Assembly: GCA_933822405.4 (NCBI GenBank)
Contig: CAKOGP040001758.1
Span: forward strand, 625,054 to 689,053
Direction: 5' to 3'
Source: Cylindrotheca closterium
Lineage: Eukaryota > Bacillariophyta > Bacillariophyceae > Bacillariales > Bacillariaceae
Length of the DNA: 64,000 bases
This document shows positions 43,101-51,649 of the stretch, in pieces (the first letter of the stretch is position 1; each line of letters starts with the position of its first letter). The translations under genes were made by a program, and so were the position numbers. The notes under the pieces are model-generated. The model ran no database searches. It saw only the letters and a program-made list of their open reading frames with translations, and was not told the DNA's origin.

Positions 43101-43268
43101 CGCGCCTGAAGCTGTTGAGCTATTGCTGTTGCTGCTGCTGCTGCTGCTCTCGGATACATCCGAATCATCGTCATAGATCACATTGGATTTGTCTTCATTG
43201 ATGATAGAGAGGTGCGTCTTCTGTCTGGGAGATGCAGCAGCACCATTTCCTGTTGGTGCCCTGTCCAT
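40107..43268 (-). CDS. C2-domain phospholipase D
   Basis: Two exons (43268-41705 and 41611-40107) encode about 1,022 residues. PLD hydrolyses phosphatidylcholine and related lipids to phosphatidic acid. Order: a Ser-rich N-terminus, a C2 domain (about 120-250, with SDPYVTVY and LNPEWNQDFFVPV, Ca2+/lipid-binding), then HKD1 THHQKCIICD and HKD2 YTHSKLVIVDD followed by IGSANVNQRSLDG. Both histidine-lysine-aspartate motifs are intact, so it should be active. The layout resembles plant C2-PLDs. The 93-base intron (41704-41612) was inferred because splicing restores AYVGGIDL, the family sequence after HKD1; unspliced, it stays open and adds 31 residues. Short repeats of Glu-Gly-Ser-Ala-Thr-Ala lie after the C2 domain. 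Confidence 0.9.
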   Translation of the reverse strand: MDRAPTGNGAAASPRQKTHLSIINEDKSNVIYDDDSDVSESSSSSSNSNSSTASGAPRRNETQHAGGIANIPNRMNNRRRSAIKFMNSKFGGSGRIRTQNEIDMVRDKFKDTYQREGEAILLHGYLHIQICRAKNLRNTDCLRSLHRFGKCITHNVSDPYVTVYAGHHRLLKTRNIDDSLNPEWNQDFFVPVCHPVETIEFRVKDSDFVGAELLGKTNLSVHELIQFADKPAEEGSATAEGSATAEEGSTSAEPDDTNVKMNPSSARRYYSAKHPLYDRTSKQLLRTGVRKKVHLDGNPLHGTLEYFVDFIPKDLVHLPPEKPVGMVVPGVYFPLRESNRIRLYINADDNGNTPTVKYGSTSAKQERKEWEPRRFFRDVYDSICHARHMVYIVGWSVDHTKSLLRGKEELEGLNPQNKKTNIMYSPNIGELLNQKADEGVIVNMLVWDDNTSNSLKKVGVVGTMDEQLRDFFHGSKVNLRLIPMGMGDGNVQKKFRNAMYYTHHQKCIICDTPKSELVAYVGKYGMPHLELPSQASRTDFSRIFMNAFVLLEGGIDLTYGRYEDGSYSLFRTLDSEHKDDFYNACAAVTPDTGPRQPWHDIHSRVEGLGTLDLLQNFEERWVGQGGEDSDLVNLEDKGISAQNSKNESDDDEGSSWNTQLFRSINERTAKMVEPKFTTAAFEDVKGVEFDAEREIKTGKRKTMAENFWRTGKQREQRFHASTADNNVEVSRPLDAKRDLLVDKSCHKALVHHIRNAQHSIYMESQYFLSSSFLWPERKTGKCCNLVASEITFKICEKIEAGERFAAYIVVPMWPEGNPDSISMQNILAYQSFTMRTMYRRIVKSIRRRRQALASEGTQQEINEFKSVQPSDYLNFYCLANREVADTKTIPTGLLNQTRRHLVYTHSKLVIVDDAIALIGSANVNQRSLDGHRDSELLMGIWQPAHLATKESVAKGDMHGFRMQCFAHLTGTMEDIFRYPSSLDCVRRINTIAKDNWDRYAQEEVCEMSSYLVSYPVKVLEDGDLEPVTADGNFPDTNAPILGKPGGLPRFLIT

Positions 43269-43833
43269 TATATACGATTGGTGTGGATACAAGTTCTGGG
43301 GTGAACCAGCTAGCTAGTCTTTTGCTCGTTGTCTGGATGGAACAACGGCTGCGATCGATATAATGTACACTGCACTGTTATCCACTTGTTTTGGAATTGT
43401 TGTTCCACTTTGGTTAAAATGAATTTTGTGATGAGAGACCGGAACTGGAACCATGATACAATTCAAGACTGAAGGTGATTCTGATCTCAAACTTCGGATC
43501 GGATCATAGCTGAAGTCGTGGTGTCGAAAAACACACATTTGATTCATTCAACCTGGTATGCTTGTAAAGATCCAAACGCCGCGATAGTTCGTGTGACGCG
43601 TAGAATGCCTTTCCCCGACTGACTTTTATCTCGTATTTCGTAAATTGAAAATACTTTTAATAATTTAAAAAAAAGTACGCACAACTTTATGTAAAATGAA
43701 TGATACCCAGGCATTTACATGGTTTTGGGTTGAAAAAGGGACATCCTAGCAAACATAGGACCTAGTGTAAGTGCAAGCAATTCGGGGGGAATAGAATATG
43801 GTAATAGCATACAAAGTTTTAGCAATTGTCGAC
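43269..43833. other. Intergenic region with relic of DnaJ gene end
   Basis: This stretch precedes the PLD start. Near 43735-43805 it resembles the end of the DnaJ gene and its 3' flank (39709-39780): shared pieces are GGGACATCCT, GTGCAAGCAATTC and a GGAATA...GGTAATAG-like stretch. The rest holds no visible gene. Confidence 0.55.
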
Positions 43834-44238
43834 TCATTTTGACTCTCTTGTTGGTATCGTTTGTTGTTGATTTGTTTGCTGCTGTCCACCTTCCATTTGT
43901 TCGTCGTTTTGCTTCTGCTGAGCAGCTTTAAACTCTTTTCTTATTGGCTCGAAACGATGTCCTGTCAAGTCCTGAAGCAAGTCGCTCCGGCTCCATATTA
44001 TTAGAGACGACACTACCAGCGGCATTACTCCAAGAAATAAGAATGGTCTCAGGAAGCCATGTTTCCCTTCGTCTTGATTTGTTCTTGTCCCCGCTTCGAC
44101 TGTGGTTTCGGCTTCTAGTATCCGTTTGGAGGAATTCTTCATCTTTACCCGCTTCAATTTTCGCTTTTGAGCAGAAGTTGCAAGTGAACGATTCAAATTT
44201 GAAGGCTTGGTGAAATAGGCAAGTCGATAAAGGCACAT
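43834..44238 (-). CDS. Small single-pass membrane protein
   Basis: 134 residues from the ATG at 44238 (the frame upstream starts with TTG). The N-terminus is basic and hydroxylated (MCLYRLAYFTKPSNLNRSLATSAQKRKLKR), suiting a mitochondrial presequence. One membrane segment (LRPFLFLGVMPLVVSSLIIW, about 75-95) is followed by a charged, Gln-rich tail (GHRFEPIRKEFKAAQQKQNDEQ...). I do not recognise the family; a small inner-membrane subunit or assembly factor is possible. A broken copy lies at 39729-40030, which is indirect support that the region was once coding there too. Confidence 0.55.
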   Translation of the reverse strand: MCLYRLAYFTKPSNLNRSLATSAQKRKLKRVKMKNSSKRILEAETTVEAGTRTNQDEGKHGFLRPFLFLGVMPLVVSSLIIWSRSDLLQDLTGHRFEPIRKEFKAAQQKQNDEQMEGGQQQTNQQQTIPTRESK

Positions 44239-44498
44239 GATGGGAAATGGCCATGAACGATAGATGACTGTCAAATTTTACAGTCGTCTGAATCATCCAC
44301 AACTCTCGACGAAATGTGACGACGCGTTTTACGCTAAATATCTAATTTGGCGAAGAAATGATGTCCCCAATGTGTCGTCACCATATATAATTTGTTTTTT
44401 CCCCTTAAGAATGGTTCAATCCTCGGCGGCCTTCATCGCTAACATCTCGCTTGTCAGTTTATTGGACACAAAATCTGCCCTCAACAGAACTCATCAAC

Positions 44499-46358
44499 AT
44501 GAAGCTATCGAGGTCAACGCGGCTCAGCCGCCCAAGCTTCAAGGTAGGAGATGGAAAGTCTCACAATGAAAGGAGAGATTCATCCCGTGCTAGAGTTGAA
44601 AATGATGATGATTCCCGCGATGCGACATTGCGTTATCATGACACCCGTGACATCACAGATTCACGAAGAGAATCCGACGAGAGCCGAGATTGTGACGTAT
44701 CTTCCTCGGGTGGCTCTCTAGATGATCAGATTCCTTTCCTAAGCGAATCAGACCTTCCAGAGGAAGCATCGTCGCCGAAGAAGCGCATGGGTTGGGGAAA
44801 GAAAAAGTTCAAAGGTTTCCCCATCATTGCCACTATCAAGAAGAAAATAAGACGAAAAAAGAGCAAGCAAAATGAACGAAATATGAATCATCTGGAGATC
44901 GTTCCAGACGAGCATGTAGCGAGTCGAGCCAAAGACCCCGAACCTACCCAGTGGCAAAAATTCATGGACTCCGTTGCATTTCCTGAAAATCAACTCGGAA
45001 AGTTGTACAGCAACTTTGTGGACTATGTGTCCAATCACGAGAAGACTACTCCGGAAACCGAGATCATGAATTATGATGATTTCGTGTCGGTTGTCGAAGA
45101 GAGGCAGCAATCGAAGAGAGAGCCATTGATTACTGACAAGCAATGGGAAAATTTCATGGACACCATTGCCTTTCCTGAAAAGTCTATTCCTGCTCTATTC
45201 GGTGCTACCACTACAAACGCCAAGTCCAACACTGAAGACAATACCAAAGCTATCAGAGCACTAGAGCCTATTGAAAAATATTCTACTGGTGCTGCTGCTG
45301 CCACCGCTGCTGCTGATGATGACGACGATGATGAGTATGAAGAAGACGAACAAACAAAGGATTCCAAACATCCGGTGAATGTCACCATGTTCAAAAAGAC
45401 CAAGTTTGAAACGCTGGGGTTGTGTCCTCAACATGTGTATGGACGAACTGGAATCTACATTGTCGATATCGTCGAAGGTAGCAAGAGTGCCAACACCAAA
45501 CTCCGAAGTGGTATGAAAATTTTGACCATTAACGGGAAGCCGTGTCCCGATACGGTCGAAAGAACCATTAACATGTTGTCCAACCTCGAAGGTTATGTGA
45601 GTATCAAGGCTGTCCCAGAAGCCCCCTATTCCGCTGTTTCTTCCAGTATAGAAGACATTGCCTTTGCGATGAGATATCTCTTTACAGGAGGAGGAATTGC
45701 GGAAGAAGACAACAAGGTTTCTGGTGACAATTCCACCACCACACCCTATGTACTAGGAGACGACAGCACAATTGGCACGAACACTTACCGAGAAGCTCGT
45801 GCTGTGGCTAGAGCGAAAGAGCAAGAAGAGGATGATGATGTGGATGACGAAACCATGTCCATGTCCATGTCCGAAAACGTCTCTATTCCCTCCAAAAAGA
45901 GCAATACTGCTGTTGCTCGTGTTGCTGCTGCTGCTCCTCCTCTCAAGAGAATGACAAATGAAATCGACTATGTCGAGCTCGCTCGTCAACAGCAGAAGCA
46001 CTACGAATTGGTCTTTGACATCAAGAAGCGTCGTGGAGAATGGGTCGGTTTGTCGCTCATGCGCAATGCCGATTGGCCTGGAGTCTACATTGAACACATC
46101 GACCCTCGCAGTAAATTTGCTAGTACCCAATTGGCCCATGGCATGAAGTTGGTTGAAATCAATGGACAGGCCTGTCCGGATGATTTGAGACAAGCCATTT
46201 ACAAGATTTTCGACACGAACGGAAGGCTCGAGTTGACTGTGGAAGACAGCGATGGTTTGTACTGCCATGAGGATGGTAGCGTCGTTGACACCTTGAGTCA
46301 TGACGACTTTCGCGAGAACTATGGTGGATTCCTGGTTCAAAAGCTTCGCCTAGATTGA
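44499..46358 (+). CDS. Two-PDZ-like domain protein, charged and low-complexity
   Basis: A single exon gives 619 residues from the ATG at 44499. The N-terminal 110 residues are Arg/Asp/Ser-rich; FKGFPIIATIKKKIRRKK is a basic patch. A short motif recurs: WQKFMDSVAFPENQLGKLY and WENFMDTIAFPEKSIPALF. Two PDZ-like domains follow: the first about 315-395 (LGLCPQHVYGRTGIYIVDIV, SGMKILTINGKPC), the second about 505-590 (GLSLMRNADWPGVYIEHID, HGMKLVEINGQACP). PDZ domains bind C-terminal peptides, so a scaffold role is likely; partners are unknown. An ATG 88 bases upstream (44411) opens an out-of-frame reading frame ending at 44569 that overlaps the start and could dampen translation. Confidence 0.6.
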   Translation: MKLSRSTRLSRPSFKVGDGKSHNERRDSSRARVENDDDSRDATLRYHDTRDITDSRRESDESRDCDVSSSGGSLDDQIPFLSESDLPEEASSPKKRMGWGKKKFKGFPIIATIKKKIRRKKSKQNERNMNHLEIVPDEHVASRAKDPEPTQWQKFMDSVAFPENQLGKLYSNFVDYVSNHEKTTPETEIMNYDDFVSVVEERQQSKREPLITDKQWENFMDTIAFPEKSIPALFGATTTNAKSNTEDNTKAIRALEPIEKYSTGAAAATAAADDDDDDEYEEDEQTKDSKHPVNVTMFKKTKFETLGLCPQHVYGRTGIYIVDIVEGSKSANTKLRSGMKILTINGKPCPDTVERTINMLSNLEGYVSIKAVPEAPYSAVSSSIEDIAFAMRYLFTGGGIAEEDNKVSGDNSTTTPYVLGDDSTIGTNTYREARAVARAKEQEEDDDVDDETMSMSMSENVSIPSKKSNTAVARVAAAAPPLKRMTNEIDYVELARQQQKHYELVFDIKKRRGEWVGLSLMRNADWPGVYIEHIDPRSKFASTQLAHGMKLVEINGQACPDDLRQAIYKIFDTNGRLELTVEDSDGLYCHEDGSVVDTLSHDDFRENYGGFLVQKLRLD

Positions 46359-46532
46359 TGAAAACAGGACGATGATGAATGAAATTTGCTTGCTCAATTG
46401 AATGTTGCATACGTATTTGTTTGGGTTAGGGTTAGCTTGGTACATTTTGCTATAATATATAAGTTCTATATTTCTGTGAATATTGTGAAAATGTACAAGT
46501 TCTATATTTCTATGTGAACATTGTGAGCAATA
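46359..46532. repeat. Short tandem duplication and two telomere-like units
   Basis: The gap between the convergent PDZ and chalcone-isomerase-like genes has GGGTTAGGGTTAG near 46423-46436 (two units of a TTAGGG telomere type) and a diverged tandem repeat near 46459-46526 (AAGTTCTATATTTCT then GTGAATATTGTGA). Two telomeric units can arise by chance. Confidence 0.4.
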
Positions 46533-47669
46533 CTAGAGTGTTTGTCCTAGTAACCCTGACTTCAGTTCGTCCGTCACTGGCTTGTCTCCAAACCACATGC
46601 TCAAGAATGCCCGTTGAAAGTCTTTGCCAACGATTTCTCCAGTCCATGTGCCTTGGTCAAAAATCATCATTGTAATCGTATCATCATCCTCTAGTATTTG
46701 AACAGTCACTGTTCCATTTGCCTTCATAGGTTGGGTGGCAATCATGTCCAAAAAGTCAGCCTTGTCCTGTTCAAAGCCCTCATATCGATACGAAACACTT
46801 TCGTCCAACTGTTTCTCCCATGCCTTTTTGCATTGACCAGCCGTGAATCCTCGCAAAAAGGTAAAGTCCATTTGCAACGGTGAAGCATCATGAGATTCTA
46901 ATGACTCGAGGATCTCGAGTCCATTGGACAACTGCCGGGGAGAATACAAGGTGGCCACATAGACACGAATGGAAATCCCTCGAAAAAAGGCAAAGCATCT
47001 CAAGGCTGATCCATGCCGATCCAAATGGGTTCCATTGACTTCACAACCGACTGGGACTTGGATTCCTTCTATTTCCAAGGTATCTTCGGCATAATTCATA
47101 CTTGCAATGGTAGAACAAGTGCTGCTCTCCGTCGTACTTGCAGTACTCATACTACTGGTACTACTTTTCAATAGTCGTGGAACCACAGCGTCATGTTCCT
47201 CTTGTGCCGCTCCATTTTTATTATTATCTTCGAGCATGTAATTCTCCCTTCCCAACATTCCAAAGCCCGTGAGGATGGCCATTAACGGATTGCCCGTTAT
47301 CACAGCAAGCCAATCATCTGGCAATAAAATTCCAATGGCAAGCAAGGTCGGTACAACGGCAAAAAATATTTTGGTATCCCGCTCTTGCGATAATGATGAC
47401 GACGACGATGCCGATGACATTGCTGGCAGTATGGACTGAAACGCATTATTATTGTTGCTGCTGCCGGAGGACGATGGATTTGGTTTCACGTTGGTCTTGG
47501 ATGCAAAATGACGTGGCCGTTGAGAATTTGCCGTGGTAGAATTATTGAAGGAACTTGACGACAGCTTTCGCCATGACGGGAAACGACGACTATTCTTCTT
47601 GTTGTTGACTACAGCATGTTCCATTGCAGTGGTCATCAATGATGCCGACCGTTGACAGTAATGATTCAT
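46533..47669 (-). CDS. Chalcone-isomerase-fold membrane protein
   Basis: A single exon gives 378 residues from the ATG at 47669. The N-terminal 90 residues are Ser/Asn-rich with basic parts and could target a plastid or mitochondrion; a hydrophobic segment (FFAVVPTLLAIGILLP) follows near residue 105. The C-terminal ~180 residues (RCFAFFRGISIRVYVATLYS, FLRGFTAGQCKKAWEKQL) fit the chalcone isomerase-like fold (open beta-sandwich). Most non-plant members bind fatty acids or act as chaperones instead of isomerising chalcones, and no catalytic claim is made. The gene diverges from the multi-pass protein gene at 48068. Confidence 0.65.
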   Translation of the reverse strand: MNHYCQRSASLMTTAMEHAVVNNKKNSRRFPSWRKLSSSSFNNSTTANSQRPRHFASKTNVKPNPSSSGSSNNNNAFQSILPAMSSASSSSSLSQERDTKIFFAVVPTLLAIGILLPDDWLAVITGNPLMAILTGFGMLGRENYMLEDNNKNGAAQEEHDAVVPRLLKSSTSSMSTASTTESSTCSTIASMNYAEDTLEIEGIQVPVGCEVNGTHLDRHGSALRCFAFFRGISIRVYVATLYSPRQLSNGLEILESLESHDASPLQMDFTFLRGFTAGQCKKAWEKQLDESVSYRYEGFEQDKADFLDMIATQPMKANGTVTVQILEDDDTITMMIFDQGTWTGEIVGKDFQRAFLSMWFGDKPVTDELKSGLLGQTL

Positions 47670-48067
47670 TTTTCCTGCCGATTTCCGACCTTCGTTTAGG
47701 ATTGTTTTACTCGTCTTCCCCAAGAATCAAAAGTTTTTTAAAAGTAAACAGGAACGAAATTCCTTTGCGTTCTCATGAGTCATGTGTATCTCTGACTGAC
47801 TCACTCACTCACAGTGACCAGTTAGTCTCACTATCAAGTCTCAAGTAAGTCGAATGAGTCGATAAAGTCGAGTCGATTAGTGAGTGACCGACGTGCGACT
47901 TGCGGGATTGCGAAAACCTTCCTGGTCAAAACATGTCCAAACCCATCTTCAAACCATGTTGTGTGTTTGTTGGATGGAACGCAAGCCACGGAAAATGGCC
48001 CATCAGCTTGACTACCGAGGTGACTGATGCTCCTATGGACATAATATGACTATAGGAACGAACCATA
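47670..48067. promoter_or_regulatory. Divergent promoter region with bZIP-type sites
   Basis: About 400 bases between the divergent chalcone-isomerase-like and multi-pass protein genes. It contains a perfect GCN4/AP-1 palindrome ATGAGTCAT (47775-47783) and a second TGACTCA (47797-47803), followed by several GTCGA steps (47830-47880). Diatoms have many bZIP factors; binding is inferred. Confidence 0.4.
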
Positions 48068-50866
48068 ATGCCCCCCATTCATATCATCATCAACAACAAC
48101 AATACTCATGACACGGAACAACCATCTTCTGCTGTGCCACAAGGAGAAACCTCCGCCAATCCGTCTCCACCACGGTTCCGTCCTCTCAATAACAATGACA
48201 ATGAAGAAACCACCGAAGCAGAACGCAAAAACATTCAAGATTCTCGAACCAACTTTGCCATTCTCCATTTTGCCTTGACGGTCCCAAAGTACAGTGTCTC
48301 GCTGTTCTTGTTCTTGGCGGCTAGATGTATTCCATTGCAGACACCCCAGGAGGCCATTCATACGCCTTTGGCCAGCCTAAAGACGTTGATCAAAATGGAG
48401 ACTCAGTCCTACACTTCTTGTACCAAGGAAGCCTTTGATCACGTCCTTTTCGTGCAACTGGAAGAATTGGCACACACCGAATACACCCGGGCCTTGGATG
48501 CCCAAGACAAGAATCGAAAGAGGATTCAAATTGCGACAAAGAAGGCTCAGGACTGTTCCATGGCCACCAATATGGCCAAGAAAAGTTTGCAGACCTGGCA
48601 GGCAGTCAATCGAGTGGAAGATTTCCCCCACCAAACTTGCCAGACGGCAGCGGACCAAGCCATTCTCGATTCCTTCTTGGGAAATAACAATAACACGTCA
48701 AAGTCCCTCTTGGTGGTGGAGGACGAAATCACCTCCCAACTCGGGGCATACACGTTGAAATCCACGCATTCCATGCAACTGATCGGACGTTACGCACAGG
48801 ATCGCATGGAATACGATTATGACTATTTTGTCACGAACCGGATTCAACCTACCCTTCAACTCTTGCAAGGCGCTGCCACTCTGACAACCACTTTCACATC
48901 CTTTCCATCAGTATTGAATCACGAGGAGCTAACACAACGCCTTGAAGATTCCTTGAAGGATTTGGAAGCTACTCTCGATGCGGCCAAGACTCAGATGGAC
49001 AATTTATCCGCGAGACTACAAGATTACACCCAGAGCATTGAAGCATTCTATCAACATTATCAAGATATCTACAGTCGACTCCGAAAGGGTGCCGAATTTG
49101 TAATTGAATTCCTTCCGACTGGTTCGAAGATACCAAATATGTTTGAAATGAACAGTCTTCCCAGAGCCAACTCGCTGTTGCCACAATTCTATCATTATCC
49201 AATAGATAATGATTTTGCCCTCCAGACCCAACAAGTGTTGGAGCAAACCAAAACAAAATTTATTCTGCTGTTGGAAGAGGTCTACACCGAAGTAGAACAA
49301 GAAGCAAAGCATCACTTGAGAGGGCACAGCATGGACTTGATGGACAAAATTTCTGTTTCGTTGCAAATGGAAGGCTACGATCCTCCCAAATTTCAGGGGT
49401 CACTTGACGGAATCACCACCACCGTGGAGAAAGAGTTGCAATATGTGCAATCCCTAGGCAAGCAAATGCACCAGAGTACGACTGAAGTACTGGGACCATT
49501 GAAAGACTTGTACCAACAACACCTTTCCACCAGCAACTTTCCATCCAACTTGACAATAAGTGGCAGTTGGAATCAGTCGTCCGCCATTGCCGCATCCGAC
49601 ATCTTGCCAACCACGACCTTTGATTACCTAAAGCCGGTATTTCCAGATATCTCGATTCCAGAATTTTTGCTTTCGATCTTTTCTTGGATTCTATCCAATG
49701 CTTGGATCGTCGAGACTGTTGTCCAAGCAATACGGTTGTGGATCTTGGAGGCCAAATATACCAAAGGAGCAATCCCCGATCTACCAGTACTGGATTACGA
49801 AGAGGAGTTTCTGTCACGGACCTTTGAAAACAATGGAGAATCTCGGTCGTTGGCACTCTTGTTCAAGACTCTTTTGTCTGCCTTTGCCTCGCCTTTGTAC
49901 TGGTTGGGCTTGGTCCTTGTCCCACTGACTTTGGGAATCTTGGTCATTTGGCGTCCTCATGTACAGACGAGTTGTGTGGATTCCAGAAATGGTACCTACC
50001 TTGCCAATAATTTCTTTGCACCACTGCTCATTAATGGAGCCAACGCTCCTGGACATGCTCTGTATCTGCAGGGAGAATCGGAATGTCATCAATCCAAACA
50101 ATCCATTTGCAATGAGATGTCGGTAGAATTCGACGCCGCCCTTCATTCGGACACGGCAACTGTGAATGCGTTGAAAGTACACCGAAATGAGTCTCTTCAA
50201 ACGATTCATGCCTTGGAAACTTGTATCGATTTGAGCTTGAATGCTGAAGCAATGGATCTGGCATGTTGTGGATTGAAGGGATACGGAACACAGAACTGCA
50301 ATGATACAGATCTGGTTTGTCCCATTGACGAGCTCGCTCCTCACGGAGAAGCTGCATCTTTTCGACCAGTGATGGAGTATATTGAGGATGGATCTTGTGC
50401 GACTGACCGATTTCCTTTGAACTTGGACGATGCTCGCTTCAACTGCGCAGCTCTTACCAACGCATGTTTCGATATTCCATGTACTGGTGTGAACGAGGAC
50501 TATCTTTTGGCCAAGACCATTGGAGTAGACTGCCAAATTGAGCTGTATGTTTTGGATTGCTGCTCTTTTATCATTGTGGTTCTGTATCAGGTCATTGCAG
50601 TGAGTTTGATTTGCACAATGCTGTTTCAAGGGATTCGGCAGCTCTTTTGGCGCAAGCTATGTCCAGATGGAGTTCGCTTTCACACTCAGCTCTGTGAGAA
50701 TGGAAAAATTGCATTTGGCGACAGCAAAATGGATCGGTTTGAGCGAATGTCAGTGACAATCCAACGCTATGAGCGCAGTGGTAAATTCAAGTTGATACTT
50801 GGATGCTTGGCACTGATTTGGTGGGGTATCTCATTGGTCGTATTTCGTCATTATGAGGTTTTCTGA
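48068..50866 (+). CDS. Multi-pass membrane protein with Cys-rich ectodomain
   Basis: A single exon gives 932 residues. Hydrophobic segments lie near residues 65-90, 515-545, 595-625, 835-865 and 905-930, suggesting about five passes. Between the first and second is a long helical part (about 95-510) with heptad-like stretches (EELTQRLEDSLKDLEATLDAAKTQ). A Cys-rich loop (about 630-820) includes DLACCGLKGYGTQNC, in which CCG recalls the tetraspanin ectodomain. The layout (five passes, big ectodomains) is like prominin or DC-STAMP-type fusion proteins, but sequence similarity cannot be seen by eye. Function unknown; surface or vesicle membrane is likely. Confidence 0.6.
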   Translation: MPPIHIIINNNNTHDTEQPSSAVPQGETSANPSPPRFRPLNNNDNEETTEAERKNIQDSRTNFAILHFALTVPKYSVSLFLFLAARCIPLQTPQEAIHTPLASLKTLIKMETQSYTSCTKEAFDHVLFVQLEELAHTEYTRALDAQDKNRKRIQIATKKAQDCSMATNMAKKSLQTWQAVNRVEDFPHQTCQTAADQAILDSFLGNNNNTSKSLLVVEDEITSQLGAYTLKSTHSMQLIGRYAQDRMEYDYDYFVTNRIQPTLQLLQGAATLTTTFTSFPSVLNHEELTQRLEDSLKDLEATLDAAKTQMDNLSARLQDYTQSIEAFYQHYQDIYSRLRKGAEFVIEFLPTGSKIPNMFEMNSLPRANSLLPQFYHYPIDNDFALQTQQVLEQTKTKFILLLEEVYTEVEQEAKHHLRGHSMDLMDKISVSLQMEGYDPPKFQGSLDGITTTVEKELQYVQSLGKQMHQSTTEVLGPLKDLYQQHLSTSNFPSNLTISGSWNQSSAIAASDILPTTTFDYLKPVFPDISIPEFLLSIFSWILSNAWIVETVVQAIRLWILEAKYTKGAIPDLPVLDYEEEFLSRTFENNGESRSLALLFKTLLSAFASPLYWLGLVLVPLTLGILVIWRPHVQTSCVDSRNGTYLANNFFAPLLINGANAPGHALYLQGESECHQSKQSICNEMSVEFDAALHSDTATVNALKVHRNESLQTIHALETCIDLSLNAEAMDLACCGLKGYGTQNCNDTDLVCPIDELAPHGEAASFRPVMEYIEDGSCATDRFPLNLDDARFNCAALTNACFDIPCTGVNEDYLLAKTIGVDCQIELYVLDCCSFIIVVLYQVIAVSLICTMLFQGIRQLFWRKLCPDGVRFHTQLCENGKIAFGDSKMDRFERMSVTIQRYERSGKFKLILGCLALIWWGISLVVFRHYEVF

Positions 50867-51649
50867 TGAATGAAGTGCACGACGCTTATATTGCTCCCAA
50901 CAGCCATCAACATAGATGTTACAACCAAATGAATAGTAATAATATAATTTGAGTGTACCATCCTTACCTATCTATTTTATGCTGCTACCATCTGAGTACC
51001 AAGTACTGTTAGGTAGAGTACAGACAGCAGCCAGCATCTGTAGTCGAAGGAATCAATCAATCAAAGCTTTCAAGTTTTCATCACCAACCGCGATGCAGTA
51101 CGACAAATTGGCGCGTGATCACTTTTGTCAAAACGAAACAAACGTCACTCACTCTTCGCATCGGTCTCCCCTACTTGGTACGTGTGATACCAGTATCACT
51201 ACTCCCAACCTGCAATCTAAGGTTCTGGTTTTGCCTGAAATCCTTTCCCATTCCGAAAGCCGAAGGCCCAAAGAATGGCTGCCAATGCGAACCTCCATGT
51301 AAATCACTATCAATGCGAACAGACACCTTTGCCGCACCGCACTATTCAAGCAACAACTTCCGTTCTGTTCACTTTCATATCACCGAAGCATGATAAGTGT
51401 TTCACCAGTACTGGTAGTCGGAGTCTCCAGCAGGATGCGCAATCCGAAATTGGTGATTGGACGAGAACTCCTCACATTTTGAAAATTGCAAAGCAAGAAA
51501 CGCACATAAATTATACCTTTCCCCAATGTAAGTTGGTAAACAAGGAATCAACTTACTTGACTCTTTTATTTCACTTTCAACTGACACAATCCCTTTCGGA
51601 ATGCAGCAACTACTGATATCATCATTTTCTTTCATCTGTTCTTACAAGA
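50867..51649. other. Intergenic region upstream of SLC13 gene
   Basis: About 780 bases with several short out-of-frame open stretches on both strands, none protein-like. It should include the SLC13 promoter and 5' UTR. No named site was recognised. Confidence 0.4.

Noticed and set aside
46423..46436. Interstitial telomere (GGGTTAGGGTTAG)
   Set aside because: Only two units; easily random in A/T-rich flanks.
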